The position numbers and the translations under genes are program-made. From Demequina globuliformis (GTDB taxonomy: Bacteria; Actinomycetota; Actinomycetes; Actinomycetales; Demequinaceae), in assembly GCF_000975155.1 (NCBI RefSeq), contig NZ_BBRG01000001.1:1004313-1068312 (forward strand): a stretch of 64,000 bases of DNA, in the 5' to 3' direction. This document shows positions 1 through 8,377 of this stretch, piece by piece; within the stretch, counting starts at the first letter, position 1; the number at the start of each line of letters is the position of its first letter. The notes beneath the pieces are model-generated. The model did no database searches. It saw nothing but the letters and a program-made list of their open reading frames with translations, and was not told where the DNA came from.

Positions 1-1760
1 GCTTCCTCGGTACCGTCCGGTGCGGTCGGGTATGTGCCGTCCCAGTCGCTGCGCGACAGGAAGGTCAGGTCGCCCTCGACGTAGTCGAAGCGGTTCTCGT
101 AGGTAGTGCCGGTGTCGGCGTCCGCCGCGTAGACCACGTCCGCGGCAACTGTCGTCGTGGTCGACGCGACCGGGGTGTGCACATCTGTGCGCACCGAGAT
201 CTCGTAGTCCCCAGCCTCAACCGCGTAGTTGCCGGCGGCGGTGTCCCACGAGGCCATGTCCTCGACGGCGAACTCGACGGTCACCGTCTCCGACGCGCCC
301 GGCGCAAGTTCACCGGTCTTGGCGTAGCCAGCGAGCTCGATAGCCGACTTCTCGATGCCGCCGTCCGTAAACGGAGCGGAGAAGTACACCTGCACCACGT
401 CCTTACCGGCGACGTCACCGGTGTTGGTGACGGTCACGTCAACCTGCACGGAGTCCTCGGTGATGACGGGCTCAGCCGCCTCCCACGCGAAGTCCGTGTA
501 GCTCAGGCCGTAACCGAAGGGGAACTGCACCGTCTCCTGGTAGCCAGCCTCGTCATCGGCCCACCGCGTCTCGTAGTAGCGGTAGCCCACGTAGATGCCC
601 TCCTCGTAGTCGAGGAACGCGCGCGAGGTGTTGGTGTAGTCGTGGTCTCCCAGGTTCACGGAACCAGGAGCCGTCGTCACGTCATACGCGTAGGTGTCGG
701 TGAGGTGTCCCGAGGGGTTGACCTCGCCCGAGAGGATCTTGGCCAGCGACGTGGCGCCCTCGGGTCCGGGGGTACCGATCCACACGGCGGCGGTGATCTC
801 GGGGTACTCGTCGAGGAAGCCCAGCTCGAGCTGGTTGCCCGAGTTCACGATCACGATCACGTTGTCCTGCACGGAGGTGACCTTGTCCAGCAGCTCGCGC
901 TGCTCAGCGGAGAGCTGGAGGTCTTCCTGCGTGAAGTCCGAGCCCTCGGTGCCCGCGACGCCCACGGTCACGATGGCGGTGTCGGAGAAATCCTGCGCCT
1001 GGGCTAGCACCTCATCGGTCAGGTAGTCGGGAGCGGGCTCACCGTCGTCGCCGCCCAAGAAGGCGCCTGCGATCTGGGTGATGAAGTTCCCCGATGCTTC
1101 CTTGTGCTCCGCGCCAGCGTCCGCCATCGCGGCGTCCAGTTCGGTGTTGTAGGCAATGCCCTGAGCGTCAAGTGCCTCGAACAGCGTGGGAACTTCTAGG
1201 CCGGTCGCACCGCCCGAGCCGCCACCTCCCAGCAACAGGTTGTAGGAGGCGAACGAGAACACGTTCACGCCGCCGTCCAGCGGGAGCGCGTCGCCCTCGT
1301 TCTTCAGGAGCACAAGCCCCTCGTCGGAGATGCTCTCCGCCACGGTGGCGGCGTGGTCGCGGGCCGCGACGGCCTGCTCAGTGTCGTCGGTGAACTCCAA
1401 AGAAGCGATACGGGCGAAATCGCTCACGTACGGAGCCGCGAGCGCGCCGATGCCGATCACGGCCACGCCGGCAACGCCCCAGCCGATGGCCCGGCGGCGG
1501 CGGTGCGCCACCTTGCGCTCAATGCGGGCGCGGCGCTTGTCCGCGCGGCGCTCCTTACGGTTCATCGACGCGCGGGCCTCTTTGGTCTCAGCCTTGTGCT
1601 GCTTCGCGTCTGCCTTGGCCTGAGCCTTATCGCTGGCCTTCGCGGCCTTGCGCTGCTCGGGCTCCATGGCGTCGAGCTCGGCCTTGCGCGCGCGAGCCGC
1701 CTCGCGGTCGGCACGTGCGTGCTCCACCGCTTGAGTCTTGATTTCTTTCCTGGTTGCCAT
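1..1760 (-). CDS. Membrane-anchored, domain-permuted GH3 beta-glucosidase (3' part beyond window)
   Basis: About 586 residues are visible and the frame runs open through the left edge. Residues 1-90 are Ala/Lys/Arg/Glu-rich and probably helical, then comes one hydrophobic segment (about 91-110), so the enzyme is likely a cell-surface protein with a cytoplasmic charged tail. The next part is the GH3 C-terminal domain (SDEGLVLLKNEGDALPL, later PFGYGLSYTDF), then a fibronectin-III-like domain, then a linker (DGDLTFLSRSDWDG) that in permuted GH3 enzymes leads into the catalytic TIM barrel. The order is therefore C-domain first, the inverted layout known from some rumen bacterial beta-glucosidases. 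The barrel itself lies outside the window. The ATG follows the stop of the upstream GH3 gene by 7 bp, so the two form an operon, probably under the TetR gene at 4325. Substrate is not predictable. Confidence 0.85.
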   Translation of the reverse strand, partial: MATRKEIKTQAVEHARADREAARARKAELDAMEPEQRKAAKASDKAQAKADAKQHKAETKEARASMNRKERRADKRRARIERKVAHRRRRAIGWGVAGVAVIGIGALAAPYVSDFARIASLEFTDDTEQAVAARDHAATVAESISDEGLVLLKNEGDALPLDGGVNVFSFASYNLLLGGGGSGGATGLEVPTLFEALDAQGIAYNTELDAAMADAGAEHKEASGNFITQIAGAFLGGDDGEPAPDYLTDEVLAQAQDFSDTAIVTVGVAGTEGSDFTQEDLQLSAEQRELLDKVTSVQDNVIVIVNSGNQLELGFLDEYPEITAAVWIGTPGPEGATSLAKILSGEVNPSGHLTDTYAYDVTTAPGSVNLGDHDYTNTSRAFLDYEEGIYVGYRYYETRWADDEAGYQETVQFPFGYGLSYTDFAWEAAEPVITEDSVQVDVTVTNTGDVAGKDVVQVYFSAPFTDGGIEKSAIELAGYAKTGELAPGASETVTVEFAVEDMASWDTAAGNYAVEAGDYEISVRTDVHTPVASTTTTVAADVVYAADADTGTTYENRFDYVEGDLTFLSRSDWDGTYPTAPDGTEE

Positions 1761-1767
1761 CGTTGTC

Positions 1768-4212
1768 TCAGCCCTCCTTTGGTGCTGTGGTCGACGTGGA
1801 TGAGACTGCGCGTTGGGCCCGTCGGTGAGCCCTCCACGCGGAGAACATGTGGCGCGTGCCGCGCCAGAAGTGGCGGTTGACCATGAGCAAGAAGCCGTCG
1901 AGCATCGCCTCATTGACCCGTCCGCCGCTCATACGCGAAACCGATCTGAACGGCAGTTCGAGCGCGAAGAGGACGTTGTTGCCGGCGATGGGCCTGCCCA
2001 GCCAGTGCATGACGCGGCTCGCGCCAGTGATCGCGCAATACAGCACGCTCGCGAACCCACCGCGGCCACGGGTTTGGATGATGAGGTCAGCCCGCGTGAG
2101 CGGTGCGCTCCGGTCCCAATGCGGGTCCGGCACGTCACGTCCGAGTACGGACTCAAAGTCCGCTGCGGTAGCGCGCTCGACGCGACCGTCCACGTAGACG
2201 GACGCAGGCATCGGCCCGTCCAGGTCAGAGCCCTGGACCGCCAGCGGCGCATGCAGCCGGATGTCACGCGAGGACGCGCCTACGCAGATCCGGTACTCGC
2301 CGCCTACGGTGCGCCAGTCATGGGCCGCGGGGACATAGACGTCGAAGGCGTGCTCGGAGAACTCGATCCGCACGGTCGCTGACTCGCCGGGGTCCAGTTC
2401 CACCTGCGCGAATCCCCGCAGTTCCCGCATCGCGCGGAACTGTCCGTGCGCCTGCTCGGGCGCCTCGACGTACGCCTGGACGGTTTCTGTGCCCCGGCAT
2501 CGGCCCGTGTTGGTGACGCGCACCGCGGCACCCTCCGCGTCCACCTCGAGGTCGCTGTACGCAAAAGTGGTGTAGCTCAGGCCGTGGCCGAACGGGTACC
2601 GGACCTCGAGCCCTGCCTTGTCGTAGTGGCGATAGCCCACGTACAAGGACTCGCGGTGCTCCGCGGTCTCCTCGCCCAATCCAAAGTGCTCGCTCGACGC
2701 GACGTCCTCGTACCGCAAGGGGTACGACTCCGCGAGGCGACCGCTCGGGTTCACGCCCGTCAGTACCTCGACGATCGCAGGGCCGCCGCCCTGGCCACCC
2801 AGGTAGCCGTGCACAATCGCGTCGACGTCCTCGGCGAACGGCAACTCCACAGGGGCGCCGCCCGCGAGCACCACCACGACGCGCGCATCCAGGTTCGCAA
2901 GTTCGCGCATGAGGTCCAGCTGGTTCTGCGCGAGCCGGATGTGGCGCCGGTCAACGCCCTCCGCCTCCGCCGACTCATCAAGGCCGAGGAAGACCAGCAC
3001 GGTCGCGGCTTGACGCGCGAGGGCGACGGCGCGGCGACGGCGAGAGGGGCTCGGGCGGTCCCGCCGGGTGAAGCCGGGCTCGTAACCCACGATGTTGAGG
3101 GCCGATGCCCGGAGGGCCCCGAGGGCATCATCCAGCCGGGCGGGGTTGACGAGGGAGCTGCCCGCTCCCTGGTAGCGAGGGCGAGCGGCAAAGTCGCCAA
3201 TGACCGCGATGGGCCCGGACTCGTTCGTCAGGGGCAGTGCGTTGTCCTCGTTGCGCAGCAAAACCACGCTGCGACGGGCCGCCTCAATGGCGAGCGCGTG
3301 GTGCGCGTCGAGATCCACGGCCGGCCCCGGCTCGCGACGGGTGCGGTCGATGAGCGTAAGAAGCTCAGCGACGCGCTCATCGAGGACATCCTCGCGGAGT
3401 GTCCCCGCCTGGACCGCAGCGGCAATCTGGGCATCGGTCACGCCATCGGTCGAGGGCATCTCGAGGGCGTTGCCCGCCTCAAGGCCCGCGACGCGGTCGT
3501 TGTTGCCACCCCAGTCCGTCACGACCAGTCCATCAAAGCCCCATGTATCCCGAAGCACCGTCTGGAGCAGATAGGGGTTCTCGTTCGCGTAGGTGCCATT
3601 GACGCGGTTGTAGGAGCTCATGACGGTCCACGGCTGGCCGTCCCTGACCGCGATCCGGAATCCCTCGAGGTAGATCTCGTGCAGGGCGCGCTCGTCCACG
3701 ACCTCATCGATGGTCATGCGGTGAGTCTCTTGACTGTTGACCGCGAAGTGCTTCGCGCTAGCGGCCACCCCGCGCGACTGGATGCCGCGGATCATGGACG
3801 CAGCCATCGTTCCGCTGACTAGCGGATCCTCGGAGTAGTACTCGAAGTTGCGGCCGGCTGCGGGGTTGCGCTTGATGTTGAGGCCCGGGCCGAGCACCAC
3901 GTGGACGTCCTGGGATGCGGCCTCCGCCCCCAGCGCGGCGCCCACGCGTTCCACGAGCTCTGGGCTCCAGCTGCATGCCAAGGTAGCGGCGGTGGGGAAG
4001 CACGTGGCCGGAAGGCTGGCATTGAGTCCCAAGTGATCGGCGGCGCCGCCTTGCTTGCGCAGTCCGTGGGGGCCGTCGGTCAGCATGATGGACGGCACGC
4101 CCAGGCGGCTGATGGCCTTCGTGTTCCAGAAGTTTGCGCCGGACATGAGCGAGGCCTTGTCGGCCAGCGTCATGTCGCTGATCAAGCGTCGTCGATTGTC
4201 TGTCATGCTCAT
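1768..4212 (-). CDS. GH3 family beta-glucosidase/beta-xylosidase-like glycosidase
   Basis: 814 residues with the usual GH3 order. The N-terminal barrel has a TDGPHGLR motif near the start, the KHF motif, and the nucleophile aspartate in VVTDWGG (D233). It is followed by the alpha/beta sandwich domain (SVVLLRNEDNALPL) and a fibronectin-III-like domain (YPFGHGLSYTTF onward). No signal peptide or membrane segment is seen, so it probably acts in the cytoplasm on imported oligosaccharides. It is the first gene of a two-gene minus-strand operon with the anchored GH3 enzyme. Its promoter region holds two copies of a TCCACCnnnnGGTGGA palindrome shared with the divergent TetR gene. An ATG two codons further in is an alternative start. 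Family is certain; the sugar specificity is not. Confidence 0.9.
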   Translation of the reverse strand: MSMTDNRRRLISDMTLADKASLMSGANFWNTKAISRLGVPSIMLTDGPHGLRKQGGAADHLGLNASLPATCFPTAATLACSWSPELVERVGAALGAEAASQDVHVVLGPGLNIKRNPAAGRNFEYYSEDPLVSGTMAASMIRGIQSRGVAASAKHFAVNSQETHRMTIDEVVDERALHEIYLEGFRIAVRDGQPWTVMSSYNRVNGTYANENPYLLQTVLRDTWGFDGLVVTDWGGNNDRVAGLEAGNALEMPSTDGVTDAQIAAAVQAGTLREDVLDERVAELLTLIDRTRREPGPAVDLDAHHALAIEAARRSVVLLRNEDNALPLTNESGPIAVIGDFAARPRYQGAGSSLVNPARLDDALGALRASALNIVGYEPGFTRRDRPSPSRRRRAVALARQAATVLVFLGLDESAEAEGVDRRHIRLAQNQLDLMRELANLDARVVVVLAGGAPVELPFAEDVDAIVHGYLGGQGGGPAIVEVLTGVNPSGRLAESYPLRYEDVASSEHFGLGEETAEHRESLYVGYRHYDKAGLEVRYPFGHGLSYTTFAYSDLEVDAEGAAVRVTNTGRCRGTETVQAYVEAPEQAHGQFRAMRELRGFAQVELDPGESATVRIEFSEHAFDVYVPAAHDWRTVGGEYRICVGASSRDIRLHAPLAVQGSDLDGPMPASVYVDGRVERATAADFESVLGRDVPDPHWDRSAPLTRADLIIQTRGRGGFASVLYCAITGASRVMHWLGRPIAGNNVLFALELPFRSVSRMSGGRVNEAMLDGFLLMVNRHFWRGTRHMFSAWRAHRRAQRAVSSTSTTAPKEG

Positions 4213-4232
4213 GCTCAGTACCCTGGATGAAG

Positions 4233-4250
4233 TTCCACCGGTTGGTGGAA
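4233..4250. promoter_or_regulatory. TetR operator copy 1 (TTCCACC-4-GGTGGAA)
   Basis: A perfect 7-bp inverted repeat with a 4-nt centre lies 21 bp upstream of the GH3 start at 4212. The same palindrome recurs 38 bp away (centre to centre) in the same divergent intergenic region. Two copies between a TetR gene and the glycosidase it faces point to autoregulation and repression of the GH3 operon (inference). Confidence 0.75.
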
Positions 4251-4271
4251 TTCAGGTGACTGTAACAGAGA

Positions 4272-4287
4272 TCCACCACTTGGTGGA
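4272..4287. promoter_or_regulatory. TetR operator copy 2 (TCCACC-4-GGTGGA)
   Basis: Perfect 6-bp arms around ACTT, the same motif as copy 1. It is placed to block the rightward promoter of the TetR gene at 4325, giving autoregulation (inference). Confidence 0.75.
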
Positions 4288-4324
4288 AATTGGGCGGCGG
4301 CGTGCCGTCCCGGAGGGAGCCCGA

Positions 4325-4966
4325 ATGGCGGACGCGCCTGAGTCACAGTCGACCTCAACGTCGCGATCGGATGGGTACGCCAGTGGGCGCGCGACCAAGG
4401 AGTCGATCGTGCAAAGCGCTGCCGAGGCGTTTTCCCAGCGCGGCTTCCACGGCACTTCCGTGCGCTCGATCGCCCGCGAGGCCGGCGTCGACCACTCCAC
4501 GCTGATCCACCACTTTGGCAATAAGACAGCGCTCCTGCTCGCCGTCATCGAGTGGCACGACGAGCAAAGCATGCCGCGCGAACTGCCGGGCGAAATCACC
4601 GTCGAGTTCATCACCGAATCGATCGTCGCGACCGCGCGCCACAACCTCTCCACGCCCGGATTGGTGCAGCTCCTGAGCATTCTCAACGCGGAGGCCGGCT
4701 CGCCCGACCATCCCGCCCGCGAGGCACTCCAGCGCCGTCACGACCTGCTCAGCACCCTCATTGCCTGGACCATCCGCCGCCAGCGGGATGAACTCGGAAT
4801 GGACGAGGACCCCGCCTCGCCCGAGGAGCGCGCCGCGATCATCGTCGCGGCCTGGGACGGGCTGCACATGTACGACGCCCTCCACCCCGGCGTCCTTGAC
4901 GTGCCTGCCATTCTCGATGGCCTCCTACGTGAGGCGTTTGGACTCCCCGGCCAAGGTGCTTCGTAA
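4325..4966 (+). CDS. TetR/AcrR family transcriptional regulator
   Basis: 213 residues. The N-terminal helix-turn-helix reads AAEAFSQRGFHGTSVRSIAREAGVD.. followed by the family hallmark LIHHFGNKTALLLAV; the C-terminal part is the ligand and dimer domain. I chose ATG 4325 because CGGAGGGAG sits just upstream; the frame is open back to 4055, but that part overlaps the GH3 gene and its promoter. It is transcribed away from the GH3 pair and has two matching operators in the gap, so it is probably a ligand-responsive repressor of those glycosidases and of itself. The inducer is unknown. Confidence 0.88.
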   Translation: MADAPESQSTSTSRSDGYASGRATKESIVQSAAEAFSQRGFHGTSVRSIAREAGVDHSTLIHHFGNKTALLLAVIEWHDEQSMPRELPGEITVEFITESIVATARHNLSTPGLVQLLSILNAEAGSPDHPAREALQRRHDLLSTLIAWTIRRQRDELGMDEDPASPEERAAIIVAAWDGLHMYDALHPGVLDVPAILDGLLREAFGLPGQGAS

Positions 4967-4993
4967 CCCCCTACTCGCCGTTCGTGCACCTTC

Positions 4994-5048
4994 GTTCGTG
5001 CACCTCAGTGCCGGATCTGGTGGCGAACTCCGCACTCAGATGCACGAA
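4994..5048. repeat. Dispersed 55-bp imperfect palindrome, copy 1
   Basis: The element begins GTTCGTGCACCTCAGTGCCGG and ends in an imperfect inverse, CCGCACTCAGATGCACGAA, so it can fold into a long stem. A second copy lies in the opposite orientation at 21938-21993. An extra partial copy of the left arm (GTTCGTGCACC) precedes it at 4980. Both copies sit directly after the 3' end of a gene. Confidence 0.8.
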
Positions 5049-5073
5049 GGGGCGGGTAAGCAGGGGCGTAGGA

Positions 5074-5157
5074 GCCTCGCCCCGCCTCGCCCCGCCTGGC
5101 CCCGCCTCGCCCCGCCTGGCCCCGCCTCGCCCCGCCCTGGCCCCGCCTCGCCCCGCC
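5074..5157. repeat. GC-rich 10-bp tandem repeat (CCCCGCCTSG)
   Basis: About eight units of CCCCGCCTCG or CCCCGCCTGG alternate, with one slightly longer unit near 5131. The run ends inside the left arm of the strong hairpin at 5151-5218. Function unknown. Confidence 0.85.
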
Positions 5158-5218
5158 AAATGGAACCATTTCGCTGTTTTACGTTGCTATAACAGCGAGA
5201 TGGTTCCATTTGGCGGGG
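5151..5218. terminator. Long hairpin, 28-bp arms, 12-nt loop
   Basis: Arms 5151-5178 and 5191-5218 pair at 27 of 28 positions; they contain CCAAATGGAACCAT and its inverse. It lies after the TetR gene and about 60 bp before the next start. No clear T run follows on the plus strand, so transcription termination is a guess. An exported-protein binding site or a small mobile palindrome are alternatives. Confidence 0.55.
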
Positions 5219-5266
5219 GAATGAGCGGCCGCAGGGCGTTGTCATCCGTTCGTCACGTCGCCCCCG

Positions 5267-5272
5267 TAGTCT
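5267..5272 (+). promoter_or_regulatory. -10 box TAGTCT of a probable leaderless mRNA
   Basis: TAGTCT is followed by six bases and then the ATG of the uridylyltransferase gene. No Shine-Dalgarno sequence is present. This is the layout of actinobacterial leaderless promoters, where transcription starts at the A of the start codon. Confidence 0.55.
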
Positions 5273-5278
5273 GAACCC

Positions 5279-6664
5279 ATGAGCGCTGAAGGACTCCGCC
5301 TGGCCCAAGACAAGATGCGTGCCGCGGGCGTGAACGACGCCGCGATCGACGTATTCACGCACTACTACGGAGAATTGGAGGCAGGCGCGACCGGGCTCAT
5401 CCCCGAGGAGACCATCACCCCGCTGCTGGAACCGGCCCACCTGGCAGACGTCGAGGTCACCGAGGAGGCCGCCAGCGAGGCTCTACGACGCACCGCGATC
5501 ATCAAGCTCAATGGCGGACTCGGCACTTCCATGGGCATGGAAAGAGCCAAGTCATTGCTGCCGGTGCGCGACGGGAGTTCCTTCCTCGACATCATCGCCA
5601 GCCAGGTCTCGCACGCGCGCACGGAGCACAACGCCCCCTTGCCCTTGGTGCTGATGAACTCGTTCCGCACCCGCGAGGATTCGCTCGAGGCTCTTCGCGC
5701 ACACCCCGGCATCGAGGTCGATGGCCTGCCGCTGGACTTCCTTCAAAACAAGGAACCCAAGCTCCGTGCCGACACCCTTGAGCCCGTCGAGTGGCCCGCT
5801 GACCCGTCGCTCGAATGGTGCCCGCCCGGCCACGGCGACATCTACACCGCACTGTTGGCGTCCGGGGTTCTCGAGGCGCTCCTGGACGCGGGATTCCGCT
5901 ACGCAAGCGCGTCCAACTCAGACAACCTTGGCGCCGTGCCGAACCCGCGCATCGCCGGCTGGTTCGCCGCATCGGGAGCCCCGTACGCCGCGGAACTGTG
6001 TGTGCGCACCCTCGCCGATCGCAAGGGCGGACACCTGGCCGTCAGGACCGCGGACAACCAGCTCATCTTGCGCGACACGGCGCAGACCCCGCCGGACCAG
6101 ATGCACTACTTCACCGACGAGCACCGCCACCCGTTCTTCCACACGAACAACCTGTGGTTCGACCTTGAGGCTCTTCACCGCGCACTCACGGAACGCGGCG
6201 CCGTGCTGGGGCTCCCGCTCATCCGCAACCTCAAGACGGTCGACCCGACGGACAAGGCGTCGCCCGAGGTCTTCCAGATCGAGTCGGCCATGGGAGCGGC
6301 TATCGAGGTCTTCGAGGGCGCGACCGCCATCGCCGTTGAGCGCGAGCGGTTCCTGCCGGTGAAGACCACGAACGACCTGCTGGTGCTGCGCTCGGACGCG
6401 TACCGCCTCGATCCTGATGGCGGGCTGCGCCTCGACGTGGCCAAAGCCCCCTTGGTCGACTTGGACCCGGACTACTTCAAGACGGTCACGGACTTCGACG
6501 CCCGCTTCCCCGCCGGCCCGCCCTCGTTGCGCGAGGCGTCCTCGCTCACGGTGCGCGGCGACTGGACCTTTGGGGTCGGCGTGGTGGTGCGCGGCACGGT
6601 CACGATGGAGGGGTCGGGGCACGTTCCCGACGGTGCGCTGCTGGATGGCGCTCAGCTGGACTGA
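5279..6664 (+). CDS. UTP--glucose-1-phosphate uridylyltransferase (UDPGP family, eukaryote-like type)
   Basis: 461 residues, the usual size for this family. The nucleotide-binding signature KLNGGLGTSMGM is at residues 76-87, and a conserved NSFRTREDS stretch and the central GHGDIYTAL loop are present, with a left-handed beta-helix-like tail. It makes UDP-glucose from UTP and glucose 1-phosphate in the cytoplasm, feeding cell-wall and glycan synthesis and the Leloir pathway. This is the UGP2-like form found in bifidobacteria and related actinobacteria, not the GalU form. It stands alone, with a candidate leaderless promoter at 5267. The start is fixed by that promoter. Confidence 0.92.
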   Translation: MSAEGLRLAQDKMRAAGVNDAAIDVFTHYYGELEAGATGLIPEETITPLLEPAHLADVEVTEEAASEALRRTAIIKLNGGLGTSMGMERAKSLLPVRDGSSFLDIIASQVSHARTEHNAPLPLVLMNSFRTREDSLEALRAHPGIEVDGLPLDFLQNKEPKLRADTLEPVEWPADPSLEWCPPGHGDIYTALLASGVLEALLDAGFRYASASNSDNLGAVPNPRIAGWFAASGAPYAAELCVRTLADRKGGHLAVRTADNQLILRDTAQTPPDQMHYFTDEHRHPFFHTNNLWFDLEALHRALTERGAVLGLPLIRNLKTVDPTDKASPEVFQIESAMGAAIEVFEGATAIAVERERFLPVKTTNDLLVLRSDAYRLDPDGGLRLDVAKAPLVDLDPDYFKTVTDFDARFPAGPPSLREASSLTVRGDWTFGVGVVVRGTVTMEGSGHVPDGALLDGAQLD

Positions 6665-6673
6665 GGTCGGGAC

Positions 6674-6754
6674 GGGCCGATGCCGGGTTGAGTACACGCA
6701 GCGCGCCTCGTTTGGGCCCGATGCTGGATTGAGCAGACGCGGCCGGCCTGGTTT
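6674..6754. repeat. Imperfect 40-bp tandem duplication after the uridylyltransferase gene
   Basis: Two adjacent units share the pattern GGGCC(C)GATGC.GG.TTGAG..ACGC.GC.GCCT.GTTT. They lie in the short gap before the convergent gene. No function is apparent. Confidence 0.6.
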
Positions 6755-6801
6755 GCGGAGACGCGGCAGGCAGGCCCAGCGGGCGTCAGCGCACTTCCGC
6801 G

Positions 6802-7656
6802 CTAGCACGCACCTTCGACGACACCCTGCGTGGGCAGGTATGAGTATGCGGCGTTTTCGCCGCCCTCATAGGTGAGGTCCAGGCACCAGTCGGCCGGCGC
6901 CGTGCCCGTCAGCGTGACCTCATGCGAGGTCTCCAATTCGGAGGCGATGGTCACGTCGCCCACCGTGTACTCGGAGCCGCTGTCTGCCAGTACCGGCAGT
7001 GCATCGGTGGCCACCACTTGGGTCGCTACCTCGGCGCCGACGGCGTGGATGTCCTGCTGCGCCTGGACGTCAACCTGCGCGGGCACGGGGCCCTGCAGGT
7101 AGAACCACACCCCCACACCCGTGGCGACCAGTGCGATCCAGCCCAGGACCGCGCCCGCGAGCGCGAATGGCCGGTTGGTCGCCTCGCCCTTTTTCGCGGC
7201 GCTGAGGCCCAGGTGGCCAAGAATGATCGCCACCGGCGACAGCGCCAGCAACGCCGCCACGAACGCGCTCACGCCCATCCAGTTCTTGTCCGCGCCGGGC
7301 TCGCCTGGCGTTTCAGCGGAATCGTGAGCCTCATGCGCGCGATCGGCATCGTCGCCGACCGGGTCCATGACAGCGGTGGGCTGCGCATCGCCGTCGACGA
7401 CCGGGTCGAATACCTCGGTCGGCTCGCCGTCAACGACGGCCCGCTCCGCGGGACCGGTCTCGATCTCATCAATATCCACCGCGGCGGTGTCGGTGTCGCC
7501 GTCAACGGCAGGCGGCTGCCCCTCAACTCCTGCAGCGTCCGGGCCGGACACGCCGAGGTCGTTGCGGGTGGCGGCATCGGCCTGTTCGCGCAGCTCGCGC
7601 CGGGTCGGCATCGATTCGCCGTCAAACTCGGGCGCGGGGCCCTGAGTGTTATCCAT
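6802..7656 (-). CDS. DUF4190-like membrane protein
   Basis: 284 residues from ATG 7656, which has GGAGG about 8 nt upstream; the frame is open further to 7917 but without support. Residues 1-125 are acidic, low-complexity and probably disordered. Then come two hydrophobic segments (WMGVSAFVAALLALSPVAIILG and FALAGAVLGWIALVATGVGVWFYL) separated by a HLGLSAAKKGE loop, typical of DUF4190 proteins. The last 100 residues form an exported domain with two cysteines (WCLDL and the final Cys), possibly a disulphide. It may be a cell-envelope protein; no function can be assigned. It is monocistronic. Confidence 0.75.
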   Translation of the reverse strand: MDNTQGPAPEFDGESMPTRRELREQADAATRNDLGVSGPDAAGVEGQPPAVDGDTDTAAVDIDEIETGPAERAVVDGEPTEVFDPVVDGDAQPTAVMDPVGDDADRAHEAHDSAETPGEPGADKNWMGVSAFVAALLALSPVAIILGHLGLSAAKKGEATNRPFALAGAVLGWIALVATGVGVWFYLQGPVPAQVDVQAQQDIHAVGAEVATQVVATDALPVLADSGSEYTVGDVTIASELETSHEVTLTGTAPADWCLDLTYEGGENAAYSYLPTQGVVEGAC

Positions 7657-7862
7657 GCGTGGCACCTCCGTCGAAACACTTCGTTCGCGATCAACGTACC
7701 TCGCGTGAGCGCCGGGCGCCTGCAGCCCTGACCGCGCTCGCCCACATCGAGGCGAGGTGGGGCGGGTTTCGCCGAGCGGGCGTGTTGCTCCGCTCATGCG
7801 CGTGGTCGCGCTCGTAGCCTGGCGCCCTTGGCTGAGCCCACGGGCACGGCCCGAGCATGGCG

Positions 7863-7895
7863 AAGGCCCCCCGAGATTCGGGCCCGGGGGGCCTT
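7863..7895. terminator. GC-rich hairpin terminator
   Basis: Perfect 11-bp arms (AAGGCCCCCCG and its inverse) around an 11-nt loop, in the gap upstream of the minus-strand gene ending at 6802. The A at its left and T at its right make it usable in either direction. Confidence 0.7.
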
Positions 7896-7974
7896 GCCGT
7901 GGCTCGAGAGTTCTCACACCCTGGGGATAACCCCGGCGCGACGGCCGTCGTTGACGTTACGGCTTCGATGCCCA

Positions 7975-8374
7975 TGTGGACAACGACCTCTCGGCCAGCG
8001 ACCGGTGCCGCGAGAATCCTGCGCCGTCATCCGCAGTGGCTGGCCCAGCCCCATGAGGCCGCACGTCACCAACGTTCTCCCGTTGTCCAGATCGCCCGGA
8101 TTTTTCACGAGACGCACCAATAAAACGCGATATACCAGGGCCTTTAGTTCACAAATCCAAGATGTGAGCCCCGGCAATCGCGCACATGACCCTCACGGGG
8201 CCCGGGTGCGACGTCGTCATCCATCCGTTGTGACTAGTCGTACTCTTGTCGCGCTGACCATGCAAGCGGCGGCGGGCACGGATTTGTCACCCCAAGTTAT
8301 GCGCAGGCTTTTCCACAGCATTCGCACCGTGTTCAAGAACTGTTCACACCGCTGTGGACAAAATCTGTGGAGAA
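7975..8374. other. Cluster of DnaA-box-like sites in a 720-bp intergenic gap
   Basis: Two exact copies of the actinobacterial DnaA box TTGTCCACA occur on the minus strand at 7975-7983 and 8353-8361. One-mismatch copies lie at 8083-8091 (TTGTCCAGA), 8309-8317 (TTTTCCACA) and, on the minus strand, 8366-8374 (TTCTCCACA). A comparatively AT-rich stretch (about 8100-8160) lies between them. No dnaA, dnaN, parAB or rpmH gene is near, so this may be a DnaA-titration or secondary site. A displaced origin is less likely but not excluded. The rest of the gap 7657-8377 holds a terminator and no gene I can support. Confidence 0.5.
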
Positions 8375-8377
8375 CGG

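Noticed and set aside
2446-3822. Long plus-strand frame of 458 codons opposite the second GH3 gene
   Set aside because: It is antisense to a complete GH3 enzyme with all catalytic motifs, has no family resemblance, and arises from GC-rich third-position bias.
7975-8374. Definite chromosomal origin
   Set aside because: No dnaA, dnaN, parAB, rnpA or rpmH in the neighbourhood and no change of gene strand bias, so I keep it only as a DnaA-box cluster.
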